Assembly (NCBI GenBank): GCA_022457065.1
Contig: JAJGBQ010000005.1
Location: 682,001-746,000 of the forward strand
Length of the DNA: 64,000 bases
Direction: 5' to 3'
Source: Curvularia sp. ZM96
Taxonomy: Eukaryota > Ascomycota > Dothideomycetes > Pleosporales > Pleosporaceae
Both the position numbers and the translations under genes were made by a program. How positions within the stretch are numbered: the stretch's first letter is position 1; each line of letters starts with the position of its first letter. Positions 11,401 to 21,710 of this stretch are shown piece by piece. Below the pieces are notes generated by a model. That model was given only the letters and a program-made list of their open reading frames with translations. It was not told where the DNA came from and ran no database searches.

Positions 11401-12527
11401 ATGATTTCTCGGGCTGCCCTCGTCTCGCTCGCCGCCAGCCTCACGGCCGCGCAGGTCCTCAACATTCCTACACGCGTTGGAGACATTGTCTCTCTGCCAG
11501 AGCCCAGTGTCATCACGGGTGCTGTTGACTTCGGCAACAAAGAGTTCGACCGTGGCCACCGATGTGACTCCGATGAGGACACCGGCAGTGAGAATGCTGT
11601 CTTCGTTCTGCAGGATGGCGCATCTATTTCCAACGTCATTATTGGTGCTGATTCGCTTGAGGGCGTTCACTGCTTGGGCTCCTGCACCCTGACCAACGTC
11701 TGGTTCCGTGACGTTTGCGAGGACGCTATTTCCATCCTTGGTACTGGTGATGCTCTCATTGTTGGTGGTGGAGCACGTGAGGCTATTGACAAGGTCGTTC
11801 AGCACAAGTATGCTCCCCGTATATATTGCGAACTAGAATCCTGCTGACCCGATGCTAGCGGCCCTGGAACTGTAACAATCCGCGACTACACTGTCGTCAA
11901 GGCTGGCAAACTCTATCGATCGTGCGGTAACTGCACCAACAACAGCAAGAAGTCTCCACGCAAGGTCATCGTCGAGAACGTCAGGGCTTTCGGAATAACT
12001 TCTGACCTTGTCGGCATTAACCCCAACTTTGGCGACAGCGCATCTATCAGCGGCTCCTGCGGACAGACCAACGCTGTCTGCGCTGAGTACAAGGGCGTCG
12101 ACAAGGGCAACGGCGAGAGCCAGAGGCTCGACACCAAGGACAGCTGTAATGGTACCCAAGGAAAGCTTGAGAAGCTCCCAGAGTGCGACGCAGCTGCAGT
12201 ACCGACTACCACTGTCCAGCAGCCCACCACCACCCCAATTGCCAATGCCACACTGCCCATTTTCACGTCTACTCTTATCACTAAGACCTCTGCTACGCCA
12301 ACTTCCACCCAGTAAGTTATCCAAACAAGTTCTACGATGTTCACACCAGCTAATTACATACTAGGGGAAGCGGTGACTATGGCAACGGTAACAACGATGG
12401 TGGCTCCAGCGACAACGCCAGTGTCCAGTGGTTGGGACGTTGCGGTGGTGAGGGCCACAAGGGACCTACTACCTGTCGCTTCGGCAGCTGCATCAAGTTC
12501 AACCGCTGGTTTTCCATGTGCCTTTAA
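11401..12527 (+). CDS. Secreted pectate lyase, family PL3, with C-terminal CBM1
   Basis: Three exons, 11401-11807, 11859-12311 and 12365-12527, give 340 aa. It cleaves de-esterified pectin by beta-elimination outside the cell. A signal peptide (MISRAALVSLAASLTAAQ) is followed by the PL3 domain at about 20-235. Visible PL3 marks include SNVIIGADSLEGVHC, WFRDVCEDAISI and GKLYRSCGNC. A Thr/Pro-rich linker then leads to a fungal cellulose-binding CBM1 at about 307-340: W, CGG, GPTTC and WFSMCL with its cysteines. Without splicing the frame stops at TAA 12313, right after the linker. The GTAAGT/CTAG intron there adds the CBM1 in frame. The neighbouring GH43 gene also acts on plant walls. Confidence 0.9.
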
Positions 12528-13390
12528 GCTGCATGTAGCATTGGTGCGGCGTCCGTTAGACACGGTATGATGAGGCCTGGGCATTTGCGAGGATAGCCCC
12601 TGGATGATTTTTTATTCTGAATATATTGTGTTCGTTGTACATATTTACTTTCCAAGCAATCAACCAAGTGTCTTTGCCTCTTATTTTGATAAGTTGTTCG
12701 AGCAAAGTTTCATCGATCAATTGGAGATGTGTTTACAACCTGCACTTGGAAACGCGTTGTACCGGTAGCATGAGTCGTCCGATTTTGCAATAACCGTCAT
12801 TTCAGATTTACGGGCATCTCGACAATAGATTCGGAAAAAAAAGTCTTTGTTGTAATTTGAGTTGAGTTTGATAGAAACCGGGGATCGTAGCCCTAAAGGA
12901 GCCGGGGGATGAGATGACGTTGTCATTTAGCGAACGAGACCTTTCTTCGAGCTACCCCGAGCCACGTTCATCCATTCACCCAGATCTTGTACCGCCAGAT
13001 CTTGGCCCGTACATCCGACCAAACCATGACCGATCCAAGAGCGGGACAACTGCTTGATGCAGTAGTGTTCGCGGCTCGCTTGGCTATTCTGGTGTCCCCT
13101 CACCGTTGAGAGAGCCTGAAGTCTTGGTTTTTCCGACACCCGAATCGACCATGTCGAAATACGGTGGTAGCGCGACCCCAAAACCTGGAGAAATGTGACG
13201 ATCCCCTGCCGGAAGAAGTGCGGAGCCCCACAATATGTACTTGAGGGTTTACATTGCTGAGGGCTCGGGCTATTAGACCCCGCAATTGCTTGGCTGGTAA
13301 ATCATTCGTGAACTTGCATCGGCTATATGAAGTCCAAGCAGTTGGCTTTAGCAGCGTTCTTCATCCTAGTTTGCCTTTTTTGCCTTCAAA
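12528..13390. other. Intergenic region between the two cell-wall enzymes
   Basis: 863 bp holding the 3' end of the pectate lyase transcript and the promoter of the GH43 gene. A weak TATA-like run (ctatatga, about 13322-13329) lies some 65 bp before the GH43 start. No other gene seen. Confidence 0.5.
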
Positions 13391-15005
13391 ATGGGATTCA
13401 CTACGCTATTTTGTCGTCTTGTATTGGCTTCTGCAACTACTTCTGCAAGATGGATTGTTCCAGGAGCTCGATGGAGGGCAACAGATGGCTCACTCGTGAA
13501 TGCGCATGCGGGCGGCGTGACTGTGGATCCTGAGACCGGCAAATTCTTCTTGTTTGGAGAGTACAAAGTCCAAGGCCAAACAGAAGGTGGTGGTGTGAGC
13601 GTGTATAGCTCCGACGATCTTGTAACATGGGAACCTCACGGCTTAGCGCTGGCACCAATTGACGGTCATCCTTACATTTCAAAAGAAGACATTATACAGA
13701 GACCGAAAGTTGTTTACAGCAAAGGCACCGGCCAGTATCATGTACGAAATGAACTCGAATATCCGAACCATTGAGCTAATCATCTGCAGATGTGGTGGCA
13801 CGCCGACAATTCAACATACGGCGAGCTACTTCAGGGATTTGCTGTTTCTGATAACATCACTGGGCCCTACAGTTTCGTCGATGCTACAGCCCCTCTCGGA
13901 AACTGGTCGCAGGATTTTGGCATGTTTGTGGACCAAAAAGATGGGCGTGCATATGCGCTCTACTCCAACGGCGACCGTCGAGAGGGACGCGACGTCTACC
14001 TCACATCCTACAATGAAAACATAACCGCACTCGACAAAGTGGTTCACCGCTTTGACAAGTACGATCTAGAGGCTCCCAATATCGTGCAGACGGATAAGAG
14101 CTATTTTGCTCTCATGTCACACAAGACCGGATATCGGCCAAACAGTAAGATTTTGTTGCTTTCACGACATGTGGAACAAGTACTGATCAAGCTAAGATGT
14201 GGTTGCATTCCGCGCCGACTCTCTTTCTGGTCCTTGGTCGCAACCCTTCATTATCGCACCATTAAACACGCGCACGTACAACTCGCAATCAGGCTTTAAT
14301 CTGCGTATCAACGGAACCAAGAAGACGACTTATATCTACATGGGCGATCAGTGGGATTCTAACTCATTATGGGAATCGAGGTAAGATATCCTTAAAGTAT
14401 GAAAACAAGGAAGAAGAGTGCTTAGCAGGTACAGATACATATGGCTCCCGCTTGAAATCAACGAGGAGGAAAAATCCCTTGAGCTTGTATGGCATGACGT
14501 CTATGACCTCGATGTAGAAACCGGCGAGGTTACGCCCATCGAGGGAACCACTTACTACAATAAGGACGCTACAACGACTGGAGACGCTTGGCACCAGGAA
14601 GCCAATTTCGCAAGTGACAAAGTCATCGTTACAGGCATCTACGGCAACGACAGCAAAGTCACATTCCACAACATCGAAGGCAGTGGCAAGCCCCAGTGGG
14701 TCTCTTTCTACTACCAGAACACCGACGATATGGGCTTCGGTGACCAGCCGGGTGGCACGCCTGATCGCATCAACGGTACCTGGCAGCTGCGACGTATCTC
14801 TAGTGTCATTGTCAATAATAAGACCGAGGAGCTGCAGACGTTATACCAAAGGGATACGCATAAAGGCATCATTTTGAGCACACCGCTCATGCTCAATCTG
14901 GACAAGGGTAGTCACAACACCATTACTATCGGTGGTCTCTACAATGGGAAAGACTACAAGGGTGCGGATATTGATCGTATCGTGGTATATCCACCTGAGG
15001 AGTAA
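13391..15005 (+). CDS. Secreted GH43 enzyme, galactan 1,3-beta-galactosidase-like, with CBM35-like domain
   Basis: Four exons, 13391-13741, 13790-14144, 14197-14380 and 14429-15005, with introns of 48, 52 and 48 nt, give 488 aa. A signal peptide (MGFTTLFCRLVLASATTSA) precedes a five-bladed GH43 domain. Visible blocks include NAHAGGVTVDPETGKFFLFG, EAPNIVQTDKSYFALMSHKT and YNSQSGFNLRINGTKKTTYI. The pattern fits the exo-beta-1,3-galactanase subfamily (GH43_24), which acts on arabinogalactan side chains. Residues after about 340 look like a CBM35-type beta-sandwich, ending GADIDRIVVYP. I did not assign catalytic residues individually. The subfamily is inferred from sequence feel, so the exact substrate is open. 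Confidence 0.82.
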
Positions 15006-15273
15006 GGCAGCGTTTTGCACGTAATAGGTGTATTTGGATGTTATCACAATGCAATGCATAGAAAAAGCTGAATGTCGCTCTAAAAATGAAAAATAATCCG
15101 GCACCTTGCCATCCCGCTCTTTTCTCCACGGTCTAATTCTCTATACTCCGGTTCTACTGTCTAACGCCCGAACGCTCCCGATGCTTCCTCCCTTCAGGAA
15201 ATCGTAATGTCGTCTATCTGTAAATGATGTATACCTGCGCCAAAACACCCTTTGAACTAGTGAGAAATCAAAT

Positions 15274-16458
15274 CTATGCCCAACCAATACGATAGAGATT
15301 ATATCCCGTTTCATCCCCTCGTCCGATACCTCTCCTCTTTTCAACAAACTCCGTCTCTAGAATGCGGAAAACCATGCCACTCTCGTTTCTTGGACACTTC
15401 TCAAGCGCAAACGCAGATTCAACCGTATCTGGGATACCTTCGAATTTACCCGTCTTGCGTACGGTGACCATGAGCCAGAAGGTTCCCTTTGTGGTGAGAA
15501 GGTGCGCGGCGCAGTCGCGGAGCCATGCGGCATGCTCTGGTGCATAAACGACATCAGATGCGACGAGGAAGTTCGATGATGCTTTGAGATCTGGAGGAGG
15601 TTGAGCCCAGTCCAGGACCGCCGTTGTCACAGGCGGTTGTACGTCAGATTGGCTTAAAGGGAAGTTGGTCTCAATATTGAGTTTGCAGTTTTCCAGGACG
15701 TCGTGATGGTAATCGGTCGCTGCGATCTTCGCATCCGAGATGCCGATAGTTGGGAGAAGTTTTGCCAGAACCAGACTGACGAGACCGGTTCCGGCGCCGA
15801 GCTCGATGATATTTGATGCAGGTGCGAGAATCGATGAACTCAGTGCGAAGCGCTCTGGGTCGGCGCACATCATGCTGCTCAGAACGATACTAGCACCCCA
15901 GGATTGTAATCCCACGGCCGTATGATCTGAACTGGAGAGTGGTGCATCGTTTAGCGTGACCCCTATTGCTTCTCCAGAGGACATGGAAAAGCTGAAATCA
16001 CGGGTCAGGGCGTCTTCTTCGTCGGTCTCGGTGGTTTCGAAAAGACTTGAAAGAATAAAGGCTGCATCGTCGGTGATCCTTTCTCGAGCATCCTCATCGA
16101 TGTAGATCTCTTCTGAACGTGCGAGAAGCGCGTTGAGCCATTGTGTGGCGAAAGTGCGCTCGAAGGGATCTGCACGTAGAGCTGTAATCACGTCCTGCAG
16201 AGTATTGTCATCGTCGTCGTCATCCTCGTCCTGGGAAGCATATCCGGAATCTACGGGGGTCGGTGGCGAAGTGATCGATTTCTGATCTCGCTTGGATATC
16301 GGTGTGGAAATGACAGTGGGTAGTCGCACTGGACAATACAGCGCCCGTAAATTCTGAAGCGCCGAGGTAATCTGAGCTTCTGACGCGGAAACCAGCAAAC
16401 GAACGGATGGTAAGCTGCTTGAAGGAGGCAGGCAACTGCCCGTAAGGCTGACGCTCAT
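15274..16458 (-). CDS. SAM-dependent methyltransferase, family 16 (Efm2-like)
   Basis: Single exon, 394 aa. The seven-beta-strand methyltransferase domain fills the C-terminal half. The SAM-binding motif I is NIIELGAGTGLVSLVLAK (about 215-232), and the post-II motif is VASDVVYAPEHAAW. The N-terminal half has an acidic Asp run at about 78-83. Family-16 enzymes mostly methylate lysines of translation factors. The length and N-terminal extension resemble yeast Efm2, which modifies eEF2, but this target is inferred. The gene is convergent with GH43 across 268 bp. Confidence 0.8.
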   Translation of the reverse strand: MSVSLTGSCLPPSSSLPSVRLLVSASEAQITSALQNLRALYCPVRLPTVISTPISKRDQKSITSPPTPVDSGYASQDEDDDDDDNTLQDVITALRADPFERTFATQWLNALLARSEEIYIDEDARERITDDAAFILSSLFETTETDEEDALTRDFSFSMSSGEAIGVTLNDAPLSSSDHTAVGLQSWGASIVLSSMMCADPERFALSSSILAPASNIIELGAGTGLVSLVLAKLLPTIGISDAKIAATDYHHDVLENCKLNIETNFPLSQSDVQPPVTTAVLDWAQPPPDLKASSNFLVASDVVYAPEHAAWLRDCAAHLLTTKGTFWLMVTVRKTGKFEGIPDTVESAFALEKCPRNESGMVFRILETEFVEKRRGIGRGDETGYNLYRIGWA

Positions 16459-18612
16459 CTGACGAGCTCGCTGAGGAACGAACGACTAAGGGGAACGTGC
16501 ACAGGGAAAGGAGAGAATGTGGAGAGGAAAAAGAACCGGAGACGACGTGGGGAAAAAGGGCTTATCATGACTCTCCGGGCAAGCGAAAGGGACGATAGCA
16601 CGATACTGGATCTAGCCTCACGCTCGGGCAAATGCCGCTGTTTCGAGAACTTTTCACCGCCTGTCATTTTACATCGTGGGCGTCTGTTTGGGCTAAGACG
16701 CATAGTGGCAAAGAGGGTGACATGCTCCCTTTGTTTCAGGGTGCCTCCTGAGCCAAAAGATCAAAAAGCTTCAAAGCATAACATACTGAACATCTCATCA
16801 TTCTCACGATGGGTTCGTGAAGGTCAAATTTTGTGTCAATGGTAATTGCCACGTGGGTCGCTAAGGCTCAGCCTCATTGTTACTAGAGTCCAAAATGGCT
16901 TAGTGTAGATCGGCGCGTCGGTCCAAACAGCCATGGCCCATGGGTGTTTCTACGGTCAACCCCGGCGCGCCAATTGATTTTTGTCTTGGACGGCAACGGC
17001 TTATGAAACATCTTGGTATACCACATTGGGAACTTCTCAAGAGTGTGTAGATTACAGCGCTAGTGGCTTGGAAGTGCCATGCCACACATACACGCCGGCC
17101 AAGTTGCCAAGCATGCAGCAAGCATTTCACTCCAGCCTAGAGGTTATCTTCTTTCTTTGTACAATGATACAATGGAGGTGGTTTCCAGATAGTGGTTGCA
17201 GCTCAAAGTAGACATGCAATGTGGTTGGAAATGAAGTTTTATTGACTCGGTCATCACATTTTCGATTGGTAAGATATGCAGAAAGCTCCTTACTGACTCC
17301 GAAGATATTTAGAGCGTTTTCACAAACGCAGTACAGAGAGCATCGTGAGTAATATTTTCGAGCTTTTGCATCATATCACAGCAGATATAGCTGCTGTGCA
17401 GTGCATAAGTGAGAGAAGAGAAACAGGTGGATGATGGCCCTCGTTAGTTATTGTTGCTTGTTCAGAGCATACTTTGATGGAATGAGATTTGGCATGTCTC
17501 TCGCAAAGATTACCAGCAGTTATCGTTAGCCGCTGTTCTTGTTGAGCAATGAACTCGAAAGGAGTATGCGAGGGACATGGCGCCTTGACGCCCATACGTC
17601 ACATAGCCTTGAACAGGGCTTTTAGATTTCTTCCAGTCTATCAGACATCAGAATAATGCTCAAAAATACAGTATCTATTTCAATAGAAGGAAGACGCAAT
17701 ACCGATACAAAAGACTTGTCGACCCATCAATGACTCTACGAGCCGAATTATAGGCGAAGCCATGATCTAAAAGACAAAGATACCCAATAGGCTAAATGGG
17801 AAGAGACGCAGCTGAAACTTGGAAGCATGATATTCTGTCATCCAAATGGCTAGAAGTCGTTTATCACTATGATCACCCTAGGTGTTTTTGTAGGTACGAG
17901 ATAAGTAGAGCATTCTATTAATAGAACAATTGGAACATCTTGAACTTCCACACGCTGACCGGGAACAGGGTTGGATTGATAGAGATCTGGCAATGACGAA
18001 CAAGATAGCTCGCCCAAAAAGGCACAATGTATTGCAAATCTTAGGTCTACGCCTCCGCGGTTCACTTACGCCCTGGATTAGGTGAGACCTACATTGTCAC
18101 ATCGTGGCAGACAAGCGTTGGTACACCCCCGCGAGCACTAATCACGAAAGTTTCTGACCAGAGACATATTGTAAGGTGATTACGGCTCGCCCATCTAGCT
18201 CTCTATTATATTTCAGACGCACAAGGTGTTATTCTGTCGCTTACCACCGCGTTGTCCTTGAGCTAACGTGGTTCGAAGGCTGATTAGCCGCCCAACCTAA
18301 GGGCGGCTGAGGCTGGTCATTCAGGCCACCAGCGTCCCGCGCTGAAGCAGCGGCAAGCACCAAAACACGGTTAATATACTGCTCCACCCACATTTCACTG
18401 CATCGCATAGCGCATACATTGCCAACAACTGAAAGAGGTACCGGTATCTGTCTAAAGGGAACGCGTCGCGTGTTCCTTACCTCAGCTGAAGATCGTGCGG
18501 TCACCATCACGCATCGCTTGGTTAGGCTTTATCGAAAACTGCCCCGGGGTTACGCGCAGGTCCCAGGCTCTATTCATCAAACGACTGTTCCGAATCGCAA
18601 CTGCAAGTGATC
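16459..18612. other. Gene-poor stretch of 2.15 kb
   Basis: No frame longer than about 126 codons, none with a known domain, and no RNA gene or transposon seen. It holds the promoter of the methyltransferase at its left end and that of the next gene at its right end. Confidence 0.5.
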
Positions 18613-20166
18613 ATGTCGTCACCAAATCTCGATCCCCATCATCAAGGCTGGCAACCTGTACAACACCAACCATCGCCATCTTCGCCACCACAGCCAGTGT
18701 ACCATTACCCACAGGGTCCCTACGCCGATTACACCCAATATACGCTAGCTCCAGGATCATACATCCAACCTTACTACAACGACACAACTTCAGCTCAGGT
18801 GGTCGCGGAGCTGCCAGCACCGTTACCAGTGGCTCCGCCGACAACGACATCGGAGGAGCAATTGAAGCAGGATGAACTCCTCGCGCGCAGCATATCGCAG
18901 TTAGATCTCAGAGGCTCCGGGAAGCCAACTTCCACTGGAAGCCCGCAACAGCTGACGCCCTCACTGCACCAAGAGAAATCTGCGCAAGCGCTAAGATTAC
19001 ATTCGCGAAGTATCTCGTCTTTCCATGATCAGCGCCCAGCCAACTTAGCACCTCGAAACTCAGTGTCCATTCCCATAACGCACCAGCTATCCATGCATTC
19101 ATTGCGACCCCATTCAAAAAGCGTAGGGACAAATGCTGCCGCCTGGAGCCCGAAATCTCCAATCCAGGTTCACCAGATAGACCACACTCGTTACAGCACA
19201 CTGCCCGAAGTTGTGGTGGATACTCCTCCCATCCCATATTCCGCTCCTGTTTTCGCAGACCAAAGCATCCCAATACCGGTTGTCGCGGAGCAGCCACTTA
19301 TGCGCCGGCCATCTGTTAGCCTGGATCCTTCGTCATTACCTTCGTATTTGGAAAAGTACCGTCAGGCACCTTACCCTCCCCAATGGAGTCTACCACCAGC
19401 ACTTCGAACTCTGTATGCTGGCCGGCAAAGCAAACCTAGTTCAGGCTCCTGTTGGCTCGATACGCCATCATCTGCCTCATGGAGCGACAACAGGGCATCA
19501 CAACAAGCAAACGATTCTAACCCTCCAGCCTTTGCTTTCAAGTTCAAGTCTAGCAGTAATGTGTTTCGCTCTCCAAAGCTCTCCTGGACCATGGTGTGTG
19601 CTGAAGAACCCGGATCTAACACAAAGTCAAGCAAACAAAAAACCACCACCTGGACGTACGATCTGAGAATAGACCCCAAAACGAATTTGCGAAAGTCGGA
19701 AGTCCTGACGCGAGGCGGGGCCAGCCCGGCAAACGTCATGACAACCTATGTACGTGCGCTCAACTATGATTCGTTGCGCTTCATGGGAACCGATCGATGC
19801 GCTTATATGTGGGTTACAAGCACCAGAGTTACCTCGACTAACGGCTCGAGATACGATACGCTTAGACATGCGCTGTTTGTGGCCACAGGAAATAATCCGA
19901 ATCCATTATATGGCCAAATTGTTGCAGACCATTGCTTCTGGGACGGCGGGGTTAGCGAGGCTGGAGACATTTTGCCTGATGAAGCAATATACATACGGTC
20001 TCCAGGTGTGGACCCGGCACTTGTCGTAGCAACTCTCCAGATAATGAAGGACTGGGAGAAACATACATTCAGGGAGGAGAAAGCGAGGAAACCAGAGGCG
20101 TTCTGTGTAACAGAGGAAGAGGCCAGAAAGCATCCCCTCGGGGCCGTGAGCTACTGGAAAGCATGA
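18613..20166 (+). CDS. Hypothetical protein with conserved-looking C-terminal domain
   Basis: Single exon, 517 aa, not recognised. The first 270 or so residues are rich in Pro, Ser, Gln and Tyr and look disordered, with LARSISQLDLRGSG as a possible helix. The C-terminal 230 residues look folded: WTMVCAEEP, TTTWTYDLRIDPKTNLRKSE, a stretch with WVTSTRV, then ALFVATGNNPNPLYGQIVAD. No signal peptide or membrane segment is seen. The ATG at 18613 is used; the frame is open slightly upstream but has no earlier ATG. The long uninterrupted frame and biased amino-acid pattern support a real gene. Function unknown. Confidence 0.75.
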   Translation: MSSPNLDPHHQGWQPVQHQPSPSSPPQPVYHYPQGPYADYTQYTLAPGSYIQPYYNDTTSAQVVAELPAPLPVAPPTTTSEEQLKQDELLARSISQLDLRGSGKPTSTGSPQQLTPSLHQEKSAQALRLHSRSISSFHDQRPANLAPRNSVSIPITHQLSMHSLRPHSKSVGTNAAAWSPKSPIQVHQIDHTRYSTLPEVVVDTPPIPYSAPVFADQSIPIPVVAEQPLMRRPSVSLDPSSLPSYLEKYRQAPYPPQWSLPPALRTLYAGRQSKPSSGSCWLDTPSSASWSDNRASQQANDSNPPAFAFKFKSSSNVFRSPKLSWTMVCAEEPGSNTKSSKQKTTTWTYDLRIDPKTNLRKSEVLTRGGASPANVMTTYVRALNYDSLRFMGTDRCAYMWVTSTRVTSTNGSRYDTLRHALFVATGNNPNPLYGQIVADHCFWDGGVSEAGDILPDEAIYIRSPGVDPALVVATLQIMKDWEKHTFREEKARKPEAFCVTEEEARKHPLGAVSYWKA

Positions 20167-21191
20167 TACATAACATTGGGGGAGGGAATATGCATGATGA
20201 AAGGCCCATTGGTGTGATGTCCTCATCCTAATGTTTACATTAACGGATGGCGCAAGCTGAACCGGGGGAAGAACTAATGCACCCAACTCTAAGTCTGGCT
20301 ATTCTGAGCCGAAGAAATTTCACCAAAGCACATTTCTTGAACTTAACATGGGCCGTTGGCATACGAGGTTATGAGATAACGAAAATCAGGATACTGTGGA
20401 TATTGAGGGATACTGAATTGCTTCACGATAGAGAAACTATATACATATTCCTCGTACATACTCAATGCCATATACCACCAATACTTACCAGTGTTATCTT
20501 TCATCTCATGACTTCTTGTCTTCTGTTTTTCCCACTACCTGGTAGTCGCCAATTTTGAGATATGAACATGCATGAATGCCACAGTGCGTGGTACTACAAC
20601 GAGCATCCTTTCGTAAAAGGAACTAATATCTAGAGCTGTTAGAAAAATACTTTGTAGAGCCATTTTCACCCGTAACTCAAGATGTTTGCATTAAATGCAC
20701 TCTTGCACTTTATGTAATCGACAGAGAGAAACTTCTTCACTTTTGTTAGTACAGTCAGGCATTTCGCATCTCTTTAACCGGCGAAGTATAACAATGAATC
20801 ACGATTTAAATTCTCCATAGGTACGAAAGTGTCTTTTATTTGAATAGCATCACGAGGAATGAGAAACCATCCCTGGAGATCTCTGACAATAAAATGCGTT
20901 TCAGCTCGGGGATGTCCTTTTATTCAGCTGCTAACCATAACTAGCGTATGCTGGAGACTTCTAGCTGTCACAACCTTCTTATCCTGGCTATGATTCTACA
21001 GGATCTGTAAGCAAGTGAGCCGTTCCTGATCGATAGCTGCTGATTGGTCTATGACATCATGCCCCTCTTTTTAGCGCACTGCGCTACAACAACGAAGCTA
21101 TCGTGACACTACAACTATAACATCGCAAGTCTACATACGCTCTCTCATTCTCTCATTACCTTTCTATCTTCAATACCAGAGAGATTCCGAA
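20167..21191. other. Intergenic region, no gene seen
   Basis: About 1 kb between two same-strand genes. It holds a 3' untranslated region and the promoter of the small zinc-ribbon gene. No RNA gene or repeat recognised. Confidence 0.5.
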
Positions 21192-21451
21192 ATGGTGAAG
21201 TGTCCTGAATGCGAGGCTGGGGCTGATTTGACGCCAGACGGTGCTTGGGCACATTGCGCTTCCTGTAAGCAAATCACCTGCGTATTGCAAGATGTAGAGG
21301 GGTTTGCTTTCTAACATTACATGCTTCAGGTAACACGATCTTTCAACCAGGAAAGGAAGGAAGTCACTATAGAGGGAGTGGGAGCGGATCGGGTGATAAG
21401 GAAGAGGAAAAGAAGGGCGAGACTAAGGATGAGAGTGTGAAGAAGGAGTAA
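21192..21451 (+). CDS. Small zinc-ribbon protein, 64 aa
   Basis: Two exons, 21192-21264 and 21330-21451, joined by a GTAAGC/TTCAG intron of 65 nt, give 64 aa. Neither exon alone is a notable frame. Spliced, the protein has two CxxC knuckles, CPEC at residues 4-7 and CASC at about 22-25, about 14 residues apart, followed by NTIFQPG. This is the spacing of a small zinc ribbon. The tail is Gly/Ser-rich and then Lys/Glu-rich, ending ESVKKE. The splice restores one cysteine (T/GT) and keeps the frame to a TAA. I do not recognise the family. It sits 259 bp from the 3' end of the convergent GT4 gene. Confidence 0.6.
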
Positions 21452-21710
21452 GAGTGATGTACTTGACGATAAGTTATAAGCTCTGAAAGAGAGAATGGAG
21501 AATCTGAAGGAATTCATTCTATTTGAGTAGATTTGTGTATCAATTTTCACGAAGGAAATGTGAGGACGATTGCCTCCGATCCGCCAACGCTGCGCTAAAA
21601 TGCAATGCAATTCGCGCTTTTGATTAAAAGAAAACATTAAAGGTCAAACTCTACAAAGCAATATGCTGCTAGTTCCCGACTCGGATATACTCAACACGGA
21701 GACCCAATCT

